Positions 25,228 to 34,149 of a DNA stretch of 64,000 nt are shown one piece after another. The stretch covers positions 124,001 to 188,000 of the forward strand of contig JACKER010000009.1 of assembly GCA_020632925.1 (NCBI GenBank), read 5' to 3'. This DNA comes from Alphaproteobacteria bacterium. GTDB lineage: Bacteria; Myxococcota_A; UBA796; GCA-2862545. Below the pieces are notes generated by a model. That model had not been told where the DNA came from and ran no database searches. It saw only the letters and a program-made list of their open reading frames with translations. Every line of letters starts with the position of its first letter. Within the stretch, counting starts at the first letter, position 1. The position numbers and the translations under genes were made by a program.

Positions 25228-26060
25228 GCTCGAGCGAGCGCACGAGCGTGATCGTGGCGGTGGTCCTGGTGGGTGCGGCGGTGCTCGCGGGCGCCGTGAC
25301 GCGGACGCCTGCGCCACCCGAGCAGACCCCTCCCCCACGGTCGCGCCTGCCGCCCGTGCGCCCGATCCCGGGCCCCGCGCAGAGCCCCATGGCCGAGCCG
25401 GTGCTCGTGGGCGACCTCGAGGTCACGGATCGCGTGGTGGGCGCCGGCGAGCCGCTGCTGCCCTGGCAGATCGCGGTGGTCGAGCTCACGTGGTGGGGTG
25501 CGGACGGCGCGGTCGTGGACAGCACCTCCTACGCGTGGCGTCCCGGCCGCGTCGTGCTGCACGCCGGCCAGCCCTCGACCTTCGACGACCTGCTGCCCTT
25601 CATGCGGGTCGGCGGGCTGCGCACGATCACCGGCCCCGAGCTCGGGTGGATGGACGTGACGCTGGTCGACGCCCTCGAGCCCCCGACGCGACCGACCTTC
25701 CGGCCGCAGCGCACCCTCGGCGGCCTCGCGATCCAGGATCTGCGCGTCGGGGAGGGTCCCGTCCCCGAGGACGGCCGGGTCCGCGTCCTCGAGCTCACCA
25801 CCTGGACCGACCCTCCCGACCCCGCGCTCGGCGGCGATCCGCTGGACAGCACGCTCCTCCGCGGCACCCCGCTCGAGCTCGACGCCTCGGCGGGCCTGGT
25901 GTTCGAACCCGCGCTCGACGGCATGCGCGTCGGCGGGCGCCGGCTGGTGCGCCTGGAGCCCGACCGCGCGTTCGGGGCGGACGGCGTGCCCCCGCTCGTG
26001 CCCCCGGGGGCGGCGGTGTTGCTCGACGTGCGACTGATGGGTGACCATCTGCGGGAGTAG
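25224..26060 (+). CDS. Membrane-anchored protein with two FKBP-like domains
   Basis: 278 residues from GTG 25224. An N-terminal membrane anchor (VIVAVVLVGAAVLAGAV) and a Pro-rich linker lead to two tandem FKBP-type modules of ~95 residues. The first is VVDSTSYAWRPGRVVLHAG, then FDDLLPFMRVGGLRTITGPELGW. The second is PLDSTLLRGTPLELDASAG, FEPALDGMRVGGRRLVRLEPDRAFG and PPLVPPGAAVLLDVRL. The D-S-T, G-M-R-V-G-G and A-F-G blocks are FKBP hallmarks, though the first module lacks the usual A-Y-G segment and may not be catalytic. It probably acts as a periplasmic or exported folding factor (peptidyl-prolyl isomerase). Confidence 0.75.
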   Translation: MSSSERTSVIVAVVLVGAAVLAGAVTRTPAPPEQTPPPRSRLPPVRPIPGPAQSPMAEPVLVGDLEVTDRVVGAGEPLLPWQIAVVELTWWGADGAVVDSTSYAWRPGRVVLHAGQPSTFDDLLPFMRVGGLRTITGPELGWMDVTLVDALEPPTRPTFRPQRTLGGLAIQDLRVGEGPVPEDGRVRVLELTTWTDPPDPALGGDPLDSTLLRGTPLELDASAGLVFEPALDGMRVGGRRLVRLEPDRAFGADGVPPLVPPGAAVLLDVRLMGDHLRE

Positions 26061-26105
26061 AACGCCTTTCGAGTTGACAAATGCGCGCTCGCGCGCTGCA
26101 CTGTC

Positions 26106-26132
26106 CATGCCACGGAGGTGATTCGTGGCATG
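26106..26132 (+). promoter_or_regulatory. Hairpin that places a Shine-Dalgarno in its loop and a GTG in its arm
   Basis: A perfect 9-bp inverted repeat, CATGCCACG (26106-26114) and CGTGGCATG (26124-26132), separated by GAGGTGATT. The loop with the adjoining G reads as an ideal ribosome-binding site (GGAGGTGAT). The right arm holds the GTG start of the small frame at 26125. If formed in RNA it could gate translation; as DNA it could equally be an operator. Confidence 0.45.
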
Positions 26133-26292
26133 TCCCAGATCGATCGGTGTGTTCCCGTTTCGGGCAGCGGTGTTGTCGACGACGGAGGTGTGGTTGGGTC
26201 TCGGCAGGTCGTTCCAGATCGTGGGTGCGGACGAATATGGGTTCGTGCACAGCAAGGTCGGCTACCTGCGCACGTGGCCGCCGTCATGTTGA
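26125..26292 (+). CDS. Possible 55-residue leader protein
   Basis: The frame opens at GTG 26125, six bases after a strong GGAGG, and stops at 26290-26292, overlapping the ATG of the next gene (26286) by 7 bases. The product (VACPRSIGVFPFRAAVLSTT, then EVWLGLGRSFQIVGADEYGF and VHSKVGYLRTWPPSC) has balanced composition. Third codon positions are nearly all G/C, unlike the neighbouring frame. It is not in any family I recognise. It may be a real small gene, a translationally coupled leader or a fragment of a lost gene. Confidence 0.35.
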   Translation: MACPRSIGVFPFRAAVLSTTEVWLGLGRSFQIVGADEYGFVHSKVGYLRTWPPSC

Positions 26293-26843
26293 CAATCCTG
26301 ATCCTCGCCTGCCACCGAACCCCCACGGACGACGGCACGACCGCGACCGACAGCACCATCCACACCGGGGAGAATTGCGGTGAGCCGATCCCTGGAGGAC
26401 CCGGCGAGTATTACACCTATCTCTGGGGGTTCGACTACAAGGACGGTCCCTTCGAAGACGAGGGCTGTTGGGTGGAGGACCCATACCCCGGTTGTGAAGC
26501 CATGTTCGGGTCCACCGGCGATGGTGCCTGTCCCGATCTCGATGAGTTCGTCGAGCTCTCACACTGGTTCGACGCCCAGGATCCCAACAAACAGCTGGTC
26601 CTGTGTACTGAATATGCGCTCGCCTTCTGGAAGCAGTGGGGGGCGCAGCAAGCAGCGGCATTTCGTTGGCCGAGCAGAGAGCTCGATCACTTCGTTTTCC
26701 GGCGTTCGGAGCGGGCCGGGCCGTGGTGCTGTGGAGGGGTTCCGTTCTTCGAGGTCGGATATCGAAAGGGCTCCTCCGTCGCACCGGCGTACTGCCCACC
26801 CTCTTGGTATGTACGCGATCTCACCCCCGAGGACTTCAACTGA
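26286..26843 (+). CDS. Small lipoprotein, function unknown
   Basis: 185 residues from ATG 26286; the leader MLTILILAC has an ideal lipobox. An in-frame ATG at 26130 would add 52 residues ahead of the leader and is rejected for that reason. The mature part is aromatic- and Cys-rich (GFDYKDGPFEDEGCWVEDPYPGCE, WKQWGAQQAAAFRWP, GPWCCGGVPFFEVGYRKG). No family is recognised. Codon use is less GC-extreme than in the rest of the window (several AT-ending codons such as TAT, AAT, GAA and TGT), which fits recent acquisition. A TTGACA hexamer lies at 26074-26079 upstream. Confidence 0.55.
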   Translation: MLTILILACHRTPTDDGTTATDSTIHTGENCGEPIPGGPGEYYTYLWGFDYKDGPFEDEGCWVEDPYPGCEAMFGSTGDGACPDLDEFVELSHWFDAQDPNKQLVLCTEYALAFWKQWGAQQAAAFRWPSRELDHFVFRRSERAGPWCCGGVPFFEVGYRKGSSVAPAYCPPSWYVRDLTPEDFN

Positions 26844-26986
26844 TCACAGACAGTTGTCTCCGCTCACGCCAACGCTCCCGAGGCCCTGCAGGGACCCCAG
26901 GTCCGAAACGGCCGTCTCCGCGAACCCGCCGAATCGCCAGCGAGCTTCCGTGATGGGAACGCTCCGATGGTGGTAGCCTCCCGCGG

Positions 26987-29185
26987 ATGTCTCCCCTGCT
27001 CGCCGCCGTCGCGTTCCAGGGTCTGGCGGCGGACGCGGTCAACCCGTTCGAGGAGCCGGACGAGAGCGAGCTGTTCCGCTTCGAGGAGCAGCTCGTCACC
27101 GTCGCCTCGCGGTACGCGCAGACCGTCCGCAAGGCGCCCTCGATCGTCACGCTGATCACGGCCGACGAGATCCGCGAGCGGGGGTACCGCAACGTGAGCG
27201 AGGCCCTGCGCACCCTGCCCGGGTTCTACGTCTGGCGGTCCAACGAGGGCCGCGACCTGGCGGCGATCCGCGGCGTGATCTCGGCGGACGACAACAAGCT
27301 GCTCGTGCTGGTCGACGGCGTCCCCTGGTACGAGGGCGTCTACACCCACGGCTTCATCGACGACTACCTGCCCATCTCGAACATCAAGCAGATCGAGGTG
27401 ATCAAGGGCCCGGGCTCCGCCATCTACGGCACGAACGCGTTCACGGGCGTCATCAACATCGTCACCTGGCGGCCGAGCGACCTCGAGGGGGCCAAGGTCC
27501 GCGTGATGGCGGGCTCGACCACCCGCGGGGACGTGACGGTCAGCGCGGGCGGGCGCAGCCGCGTGGGCCGGCTGGACACGACGGCCACGGCGTACGCGCG
27601 CCTCTTCGGTCAGACCGGCCAGGGCATCGACGTGCAGCCCGATCTCGACATCGACGTGCCCGGGACCGATCCGCGTAAGGGCGTCGCGGCGGGCGTCGAG
27701 CTCGGCGTGGAGGGCCTGCAGCTCCAGCTCCACCACGTCGACTACGCCCACACCTACCTGATCAACGGCCGCGAGGACCCGTTCCAGGCGCTCGGGCGGC
27801 AGCTCGACACCTTCGACCTCGAGTACCACGACACCTTCGTGGACGCGCGGTACACGCTGTCGACCACCGCGGTGGACGTGACGCCGTACGCCTTCTACCA
27901 GCGGCACGACAACCCCGGCGCCTACTTCTTCGGCGGCGACATCACGGTCGACCCCGACACGCTCGAGGCGTCGCAGTTCTTCATGACGGTGGACGCGGAG
28001 AAGACGACGGAGCGCAGCGGCGGCGGCCTCGACGTGCAGGCGCGACCCGCGCTCGACCACGTGATCGTGGGAGGGCTGGGCATCGAGGGCGTGCGCGTCG
28101 TGCGGCTGTTCGACTACGGCATCCCCATGGACGGCGAGCCGAGCGTGCTCAACGGCTTCACCGTCATCGACGACTGCGGGCAGGCGACCGGGCTGTACAC
28201 GAACACGGAGACGTGCGCGAAGCCCCGGCTGCGCAACCTGTTCGGCTACGTCCAGTACACCTGGACCGCCGCGCCCTCGCTCGAGCTCACCGGCGGGGCC
28301 CGCGTGGACAAGCGCATCCCCACGAACGAGGGCGAGCAGGGCGACGACGGGGCCTTCGTCCTCGCGGTCTCCCCGCGGGCCGGCGTGCTGCTCGTGCCGT
28401 CGGACGACGTGACCGTCAAGCTGCTCTACGGCCGCGCGTTCCGGGCCCCCAACGTGCGCGAGCTGCTGGTGCGCTCGGTCCCGGACGAGGTGACTGGCGA
28501 GTACCAGTTCGCCTCGGGCAACCTGGCGCTGATCCCGGAGACCATCCACACGACCGAGGGCGAGGTCACGGCGGCGGTGGCGGAGGGCGTCGAGCTGCGG
28601 GCGGACGCGAGCTGGTCGCTGCTGGTGAACGAGATCGACAAGATCTCGCCCGGTCTGTACTGCAACCTCCCCGGCGACCTGTCGATCCTCGGCGGCGAGG
28701 CGGGCGCGAAGGTGAAGGCGGGCCCGGCGACGATGCAGGCGGACTACGCGCTCACGCTCGCGACCTACGGCGACGAGACGCAGCTCGACCGCTCGATCTG
28801 CGACCTCGACTGGACCAACCCCTACGGCGGGCGCCGCCAGTACGAGTACCCGCCGCACATGGGCAAGGGCAGCGTGCGGCTCGCGATCTCGCCCAGGCTC
28901 TCGGTCACCGCCTTCGGCGAGGTGTACTCCGCCCGCCCGCGCCGCGAGTGGTCACCCAACGCGAAGAACCCCGACGGCGACGCCTTCGGGCTGCTGCACC
29001 TCGCGGGACGCGCCGCCGGGCTCGGCCCCAAGGGCAACGCCGAGATCGGGTTCGCCGTCCGCAACGTGCTCGACACCGCCTGGAACACGGGGGTGTACCG
29101 CGACGACGCCGACGAGGACGACATCCCCGGGGGTATCGCGGGCGAGGGTCGCAGCGTCCTCGTGTCGCTCGAGGTCGCCCTCTGA
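26987..29185 (+). CDS. TonB-dependent outer membrane receptor
   Basis: 732 residues with a short signal segment. The plug domain is evident: EEQLVTVASRYAQTVRKAPS (a TonB-box/plug start), ADEIRERGYRNVSEALRTLPGF, DNKLLVLVDGVPWYEGVY and IEVIKGPGSAIYGTNAFTGVINIVT, the classical P-G-S-A-x-Y-G-x-x-A-x-x-G-V-I-N-I-x-T motif. The rest alternates as a beta barrel with LLYGRAFRAPNVREL and a C-terminal strand ending VLVSLEVAL. It imports a large ligand such as a siderophore, cobalamin or glycan with TonB energy. The ligand is not predictable; no Fur box was seen at this gene. Confidence 0.9.
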   Translation: MSPLLAAVAFQGLAADAVNPFEEPDESELFRFEEQLVTVASRYAQTVRKAPSIVTLITADEIRERGYRNVSEALRTLPGFYVWRSNEGRDLAAIRGVISADDNKLLVLVDGVPWYEGVYTHGFIDDYLPISNIKQIEVIKGPGSAIYGTNAFTGVINIVTWRPSDLEGAKVRVMAGSTTRGDVTVSAGGRSRVGRLDTTATAYARLFGQTGQGIDVQPDLDIDVPGTDPRKGVAAGVELGVEGLQLQLHHVDYAHTYLINGREDPFQALGRQLDTFDLEYHDTFVDARYTLSTTAVDVTPYAFYQRHDNPGAYFFGGDITVDPDTLEASQFFMTVDAEKTTERSGGGLDVQARPALDHVIVGGLGIEGVRVVRLFDYGIPMDGEPSVLNGFTVIDDCGQATGLYTNTETCAKPRLRNLFGYVQYTWTAAPSLELTGGARVDKRIPTNEGEQGDDGAFVLAVSPRAGVLLVPSDDVTVKLLYGRAFRAPNVRELLVRSVPDEVTGEYQFASGNLALIPETIHTTEGEVTAAVAEGVELRADASWSLLVNEIDKISPGLYCNLPGDLSILGGEAGAKVKAGPATMQADYALTLATYGDETQLDRSICDLDWTNPYGGRRQYEYPPHMGKGSVRLAISPRLSVTAFGEVYSARPRREWSPNAKNPDGDAFGLLHLAGRAAGLGPKGNAEIGFAVRNVLDTAWNTGVYRDDADEDDIPGGIAGEGRSVLVSLEVAL

Positions 29186-29195
29186 CCACCCCACG

Positions 29196-30533
29196 CTACC
29201 CTTCGGCCCCCTCGATCCAGACCTCGGGGTCGAGCGCGTACCAGCGGGTGGCCCAGCCGGTCCGCCCGTTGCGGCACCCGATACGCGCCTCCCAGTCGAG
29301 CTCGCCCGAAGCCTCGTCGTAGGCACGGAGCCGATCGGTCGGGCAGGCCACGAGGATCTCGCCGTCGGGAGTGTCGGTCGCCGTCCCCTGCCCTCCGCAA
29401 GTCGCCTCGGCCGTCGGGTACGCCCCGTCCACGGTCGCGACACCGTCCTCCGCGTCGACCGTGAGCACCAGCCCGCGGCCGTGGTGGTCGTCGAGCATCA
29501 CCAGCCGCCCGTCGCGCGTCAGGTGCACGTCGTGCTGGCCGGAGAAGCCGTCCGGCCCGTCCACGCCGGACCAGTCGACGGTCAGATCGTTGCCGACGGG
29601 TCCCTCGTCCCCATCCCCCGCCAGCAGCCACGCGATCTCGCCGTCCGGGTCCACCGCCGCCACGGTCGAGACCGCGTACCAGGACAGCAGCATCCCGCCG
29701 TCCGGCGTGCGGGCGATCGCGTTGGTGTGCAGCACGTCTCCGCGGGTCGACGGCCACGGCACCAGGTGCTCCTCGGGGACCCACCACAGCGTCGGCGTCC
29801 CCTCCGGGGCGTAGCCGACCACCCGGTCGATCCACTGGAGGCCCACGCGCTCCTGGACCAGCGAGACGAAGCCGTCGGGCTCGGCGAGCAGCTCGTGGTG
29901 GAGCCCGTCCGCCTCGAAGCGCGCGAGGTCCCGCCCGAGCGTGTCCACCTCGACCACCTGCCCGCCCGTCTCGCCAGCGACCGTCCCCCGCTCGGTGAAG
30001 CGCACCATGTCCATCATGCCGAGGGTGCCGTCGGGGTCGAGGTCCTGGTACCAGACCAGGTCGCCCGTGCCGGCGTCGTAGATCACCGCCACCGCCCGAT
30101 CGCCGCACGGCATCTCCGTGCCGAGCAGCCCATCCCCCTCGCCGCGGACGTCGAGCCAGCTCCCCACGCCCGTCGGCGGTCGCCCCGTCCAGAACGTGCC
30201 GCGCGACGTGGTCTGCGGATCCTCCGGGAGGACGACGCGGTACCGGTGCTCGCGGTTGGCGGGCAGCATCGACAGCGTGAGCCGGTGGACCGCCTCGGGC
30301 GCGTCGTCGTCGATCGCGCGGGGCGGCGCCGAGCCGTCGGTGGGCCACCACTCGAGCCGCACGGGCTGCGGCGGATCGACCTCCACCTGGCAGCGGACCC
30401 GCAGGCGGTTGCTGGTCGCCCGGCAGCGCGCCAGCACCGACGAGCGGCGCGACGACGTGGCCTCCGGGTGACGCTCCCCCGACGCCGTCGAGCCACCGCA
30501 GCCGATCCACCACAGGAGCAGCACCGCTCGCAC
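29196..30533 (-). CDS. Arylsulfotransferase (ASST)-like lipoprotein
   Basis: 445 residues starting at a GTG, with a leader LLLWWIGCGGS that supplies a lipobox-like Cys. An N-terminal beta domain (VEVDPPQPVRLEWWPTDG, REHRYRVVLPED) is followed by a propeller with ASST-type segments: GLLGTEMPCGD, DLVWYQDLDPDG, GLHHELLAEPDGFVSLVQE, DVLHTNAIARTPDGGMLLSW and FSGQHDVHLTRDGRLVMLDD. The conserved His residues of the family (HHEL, H-T-N, Q-H-D) are present. Bacterial ASSTs move sulfuryl groups between phenols in the periplasm; many homologues are of unproven activity. It is convergent with the TonB receptor gene. Confidence 0.65.
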   Translation of the reverse strand: MRAVLLLWWIGCGGSTASGERHPEATSSRRSSVLARCRATSNRLRVRCQVEVDPPQPVRLEWWPTDGSAPPRAIDDDAPEAVHRLTLSMLPANREHRYRVVLPEDPQTTSRGTFWTGRPPTGVGSWLDVRGEGDGLLGTEMPCGDRAVAVIYDAGTGDLVWYQDLDPDGTLGMMDMVRFTERGTVAGETGGQVVEVDTLGRDLARFEADGLHHELLAEPDGFVSLVQERVGLQWIDRVVGYAPEGTPTLWWVPEEHLVPWPSTRGDVLHTNAIARTPDGGMLLSWYAVSTVAAVDPDGEIAWLLAGDGDEGPVGNDLTVDWSGVDGPDGFSGQHDVHLTRDGRLVMLDDHHGRGLVLTVDAEDGVATVDGAYPTAEATCGGQGTATDTPDGEILVACPTDRLRAYDEASGELDWEARIGCRNGRTGWATRWYALDPEVWIEGAEG

Positions 30534-30603
30534 CCCCTGTGGGTCTGTAGGCCAACCCGCGCCGTCGCGCCACCCGGGTTAGGCGGCGCGTCCAGGAGGG
30601 GCG

Positions 30604-31743
30604 ATGGCCAGGATCGAAGGCCCGAGCGCGGTCGCGGACCAGCGGCCCGGCTCCGGCGTGTACCCCACGAGCCCGCTCGGCCGCGCGGAGGCCGGGATCC
30701 CCACCGGCCGCGACGTCGAGTGGGAGCCGCTCGTGGACTACCGGCGGGCGGGCGTGTCCGAGACCACCATCCACGGCGCGGTGGCCTGGGCGAGCGGCAC
30801 GAAGGTGATGCACAGCTTCGGCGGCAACGTGCTCTGCTACGGCCGCAGCATGATGAAGCCCTTCACGCTCAAGGTCTTCGCCGACGAGCTCGCTGGCTGC
30901 ACGACCGAGCAGCAGGCCATCGCGGTCGCGAGCCACAACGGCGACACCGAGCACGTGCGGGCCGCGCAGTCGCTGCTCTCCGAGAGCGAGTGGGGGCTCG
31001 TGCGCACGCCGCTCGACGTGCCGCTGGTGCAGTTCGGCCGCCAGGTCCGCCGCCCGCGCCGCTGGTACCACACCTGCTCCGGCGAGCACGCCGCCATCCT
31101 GCGCGGCTGCCACGCGAAGGGCTGGCCGCGCGTGGGCTACACGCTGCCCACGCACCCGATGTTCCCGGCGTACATCCAGCAGCTCCGCCGCTTCCTGGGC
31201 CCGTCCTGGACGCCCGCCCGGGTCGCGCGCGACGGCTGCGGCCTGCCGACCGTGAGCAACACCGTGAGCGAGCTGGCGGTGCTGTTCTCGGGCCTCGCCC
31301 GCGTCCGCCGCGAGGACTGGATCTGGGACGCCATGGTGAAGCACCCGGATCTCGTCGGCGGCTTCAACCGCCTGGACTCGACGATCATCAAGGTCGGCGA
31401 GGGCCGCGTGGTCGCGAAGGAAGGCGCGGACGGTCTGCTCGGCATGGCCATCGACCACCCCGATCACCCCGACGGGCTCGGCATCGTGATCAAGATCGCC
31501 CACGGCTGGAACCCCCAGGCCACGTGGTACGTCGCGCGCGCCATCCTGGGTGTGTTGGGCTTCGACCTGCGCAACCCGTACCCGCTGCACCGCCAGAAGG
31601 CGTTCATCGTCCCCGGCGTCGTCCCGCCCGAGCACCTCGCCCGGCTCGAGCAGATCCCCACCTGGGACGAGTGGGACCCCGACCGCGACCAGTTCCTCTG
31701 GGACTGGCAGCGCTGCATCCCCGCACCCACTGGAGGTCAGTGA
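30604..31743 (+). CDS. Asparaginase II family (thermolabile type) amidohydrolase
   Basis: 379 residues with a GGAGGGG ribosome site. It belongs to the Rhizobium-type asparaginase II family (PF06089), unrelated to E. coli AnsB. Motifs: ASHNGDTEHVRAA, CSGEHAAILRGCHAKGWP, RDGCGLPTVSNTVSELA and VVAKEGADGLLGMAID, with the conserved Ser/Lys and Cys residues of the family. It carries ~35 extra N-terminal and ~55 extra C-terminal residues compared with a typical ~330-residue member. It is the first gene of a three-gene operon with two extradiol dioxygenase subunits (1-base overlaps), so its amide substrate may be an aromatic amide rather than asparagine; that is inference. Confidence 0.8.
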   Translation: MARIEGPSAVADQRPGSGVYPTSPLGRAEAGIPTGRDVEWEPLVDYRRAGVSETTIHGAVAWASGTKVMHSFGGNVLCYGRSMMKPFTLKVFADELAGCTTEQQAIAVASHNGDTEHVRAAQSLLSESEWGLVRTPLDVPLVQFGRQVRRPRRWYHTCSGEHAAILRGCHAKGWPRVGYTLPTHPMFPAYIQQLRRFLGPSWTPARVARDGCGLPTVSNTVSELAVLFSGLARVRREDWIWDAMVKHPDLVGGFNRLDSTIIKVGEGRVVAKEGADGLLGMAIDHPDHPDGLGIVIKIAHGWNPQATWYVARAILGVLGFDLRNPYPLHRQKAFIVPGVVPPEHLARLEQIPTWDEWDPDRDQFLWDWQRCIPAPTGGQ

Positions 31744-32633
31744 TGGGCCGCATCGTCTATGGCGCGCTCGCACCCCACCCGCCCCACCTGGTCTATGCCG
31801 AGAACCCGCCGCAGAACGAGCCCCGCGCCGAGTGCGGCTGGGAGACGCTCCGCTGGGGATACGAGCGGATGCGCCGGGACCTCGCGGACATCGAGTACGA
31901 CGCGATCGTCGTGCTCTCGCCCCACTGGCAGACCTACGTGGGCACGCACTTCCTCGGCGTGCCGCACTTCAAGTCCCTGTCGGTCGATCCCATCTTCCCG
32001 AACCTGTTCCGGTACCGCTACGAGCTCGACGTCGACGTGCCGCTCGCGGAGGCGATGTGCGCCGAGGCCTCGAAGGCGGGCCTGGTGACGAAGATGATGC
32101 GCAACCCCGACTTCCGCGTCGACTACGGCACGATCGTGAGCTGCCACCTCACGGATCCGGCCTGGCGCAAGCCCATCGTGAGCATCTCCAGCCAGCGCTC
32201 GACCGCGTTCTACAGCGTCGAGGTCATGCAGGAGCAGATGATCGCGTTGGGGCACGCCACCCGCCGCGCGATCGAGGCGACGGACCGCCGGGTCGTGCTG
32301 CTCGCCAGCGAGTCGCTCTCGCACCGGCACTTCGTGAACGAGGGCCCGATGCCCGAGGACATGAGCCGCGAGCACATCACCAATCACCACCAGTACCTGT
32401 GGGACATGCGGCTCATCGAGCAGCTCCGCTCGGGACGCACCCGCGAGGTCGTCGAGCAGATGCCCGAGTTCACGGAGCAGGCCGTGTCCGAGTCCGACTC
32501 GGGCGCGCTCACCTGGCTGCTCGCAGCGCTCGACTTCCCCAGCTACCCCGCCGAGCTCTATGGCTACGGCACCGTCATCGGCACCGGAAACGCGGTGATG
32601 GGCTGGGCGCCGCCCACCCCGAAGGAGGCGTGA
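31743..32633 (+). CDS. Class III extradiol dioxygenase, AmnB/LigB-like catalytic subunit
   Basis: 296 residues from ATG 31743 (TGATG overlap with the asparaginase). It closely follows the 2-aminophenol 1,6-dioxygenase beta subunit pattern: GALAPHPPHLVYAENPPQNEP, WETLRWGYERMRRDL, VVLSPHWQTYVGTHFLGVP, SVDPIFPNLFRYRYELDVDV, TKMMRNPDFRVDYGTIV and ESLSHRHFVNEGP (metal-binding His and Glu are in PHPPH, SPHWQ and E-S-L-S-H). It needs Fe(II) and cleaves an aromatic ring next to an -OH/-NH2 pair. Its true substrate is unknown. Confidence 0.85.
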   Translation: MGRIVYGALAPHPPHLVYAENPPQNEPRAECGWETLRWGYERMRRDLADIEYDAIVVLSPHWQTYVGTHFLGVPHFKSLSVDPIFPNLFRYRYELDVDVPLAEAMCAEASKAGLVTKMMRNPDFRVDYGTIVSCHLTDPAWRKPIVSISSQRSTAFYSVEVMQEQMIALGHATRRAIEATDRRVVLLASESLSHRHFVNEGPMPEDMSREHITNHHQYLWDMRLIEQLRSGRTREVVEQMPEFTEQAVSESDSGALTWLLAALDFPSYPAELYGYGTVIGTGNAVMGWAPPTPKEA

Positions 32634-33562
32634 TGGACGCGGTCACCGAGGAGCAGCAGACCGGCGTGGTGCTGGGCGTGCTCGTGCCCGGCATCCCCCA
32701 CCCCCTGCTCTGCCCCGAGCAGAACGCCGGCTGGACCCGCCTGCGCCAGGCCTTCGACGCCGTGCGCGACCGGATCCGCGAGCTCCAGCCCGACCTGCTC
32801 GTCGTCTACTCCACGATGTGGACGAGCATCATCGGCCACCAGATCCAGGCGGACCCCGAGCCCACCTGGGTCCACGTCGACGAGCTGTTCCACGATCTGG
32901 GCTCCATCCCGTACACCTTCCGCATCGACGCGCCCTTCGCGCACGCGCTGAAGGCGTCGATGGAGGCGCGCGGCCTGGCGGCGCGGACCGTCGCCTACGA
33001 GGGCTTCCCGATCGACACGGGCAGCGTGGTCGCGCTGAAGCTGCTGAACCCCGACAACGCCGTCCCCGCCGTCATCGTGTCCTCGAACATGTACTCGGAC
33101 CGCGCCGAGACGCTGGTCGTCGGCAAGGCCTGTCGCGACGCGATCGACGCCGGGAAGCGTCGCGCCGTGGTGGTCGTCGTCGGCACGCTCTCCAATCGGC
33201 TGTTCACCGACTGGATCGACCCCGAGGACGACCACGTCCACTCGGCCAAGGACGACGAGTGGAACCGCAAGATCCTCGAGTTCCTCGGACAGGGCCGCCT
33301 CGAGGACACCGCGCAGCTCTCGCGCGAGATCCAGCGCCAGGTGCGCATCCCCAAGGTGGTCAGCTTCAAGCCGATGTGGTGGTGGTCCGCGGTGATGGGC
33401 CAGCACAACCGGTACAAGGGCGAGGTCCTGGCCTACGAGGCGCTCTTCGGCACCGGCAGCGCCGTGGTCACGCTCACACCCGACGAGAGCGGCGTGGGCG
33501 AGAAGGAGTTCGACGAGGACGACGTGGAGCGCTTCCGCGGCGACCGCAACGTCATCGCCTGA
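32633..33562 (+). CDS. Class III extradiol dioxygenase, second (AmnA-like) subunit
   Basis: 309 residues from ATG 32633 (TGATG overlap with the first subunit). The LigB fold is visible (GVVLGVLVPGIPHPLLCPEQN, LLVVYSTMWTSIIGHQIQ, VVVVVGTLSNRLFTDW, VVSFKPMWWWSAVMG). Metal ligands are partly replaced, as in the alpha subunit of 2-aminophenol 1,6-dioxygenase, which is non-catalytic. It should form a heterodimer or heterotetramer with the previous product. Its last 11 bases overlap the convergent TetR gene. Confidence 0.8.
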   Translation: MDAVTEEQQTGVVLGVLVPGIPHPLLCPEQNAGWTRLRQAFDAVRDRIRELQPDLLVVYSTMWTSIIGHQIQADPEPTWVHVDELFHDLGSIPYTFRIDAPFAHALKASMEARGLAARTVAYEGFPIDTGSVVALKLLNPDNAVPAVIVSSNMYSDRAETLVVGKACRDAIDAGKRRAVVVVVGTLSNRLFTDWIDPEDDHVHSAKDDEWNRKILEFLGQGRLEDTAQLSREIQRQVRIPKVVSFKPMWWWSAVMGQHNRYKGEVLAYEALFGTGSAVVTLTPDESGVGEKEFDEDDVERFRGDRNVIA

Positions 33563-34142
33563 CGAGCTCGACCGCGTCCTCCGCCAGCTGCTGAAGGTGG
33601 CTCGTCGGCAGTCCGGCGCGTGCGCGGACCGACAGGCTGTGGATGGTCGCGGCGAGCAGCCGGGCCCGGGCAGCGGTGTCGGTACCGGCCGGCAGCTCCC
33701 CGTCGGCCACCGCGCGGTCGAGCCGGGCCCGAAGGGCCGTGTCCAGCGACGTGATCGTGGACGCCAGCATCTCGCGCACCGACGGATCGTCCACCGCGCG
33801 CGCCGGGGCGACCCCGAACACGAGGCATCCGCGCCCGCTGCCGCCATACACCTCGATCACCTCCAGCAGGACGGCCCGCACCGCGTCCTCGATCCGGGGA
33901 GCGGACAGCGCGCGCCCGGCCCGCGTGGCCATCCGCTCTCCGAACCGCCGCACCGCTCGCTCGAACAGCGCCTGCTTGTCGCCGAACGCGCCGTACAGGC
34001 TGGGACGCCCCATGCCCATGGCCTGTGACAGCTGATCGAGCGTGGCGGCGTCGTAGCCGTGGGTCCAGAACACGTCGATCGCCGCGTCCAGCGCCTCGTC
34101 GGGGTCGTAGCTGCGCGGACGTCCGCGCCGGGCCTCGGTCAT
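33552..34142 (-). CDS. TetR-family regulator, AcrR-like
   Basis: 196 residues. HTH region: YDPDEALDAAIDVFWTHGYDAATLDQLSQAMGMGRPSLYGAFGDKQALFE, with recognition helix MGRPSLYGAFGDK. This type (RPR-x-YD start, GMGRPSLYGAF) often represses transporters or detoxification genes. It overlaps the dioxygenase gene tail-to-tail by 11 bases and is divergent from the membrane protein gene at 34,226. The two 18-bp operators between them are its likely binding sites. Confidence 0.85.
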   Translation of the reverse strand: MTEARRGRPRSYDPDEALDAAIDVFWTHGYDAATLDQLSQAMGMGRPSLYGAFGDKQALFERAVRRFGERMATRAGRALSAPRIEDAVRAVLLEVIEVYGGSGRGCLVFGVAPARAVDDPSVREMLASTITSLDTALRARLDRAVADGELPAGTDTAARARLLAATIHSLSVRARAGLPTSHLQQLAEDAVELVRR

Positions 34143-34149
34143 ACGAATA

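Noticed and set aside
26130..26285. Extended N-terminus of the small lipoprotein from ATG 26130
   Set aside because: It would put ~52 polar residues ahead of a perfect lipobox leader.
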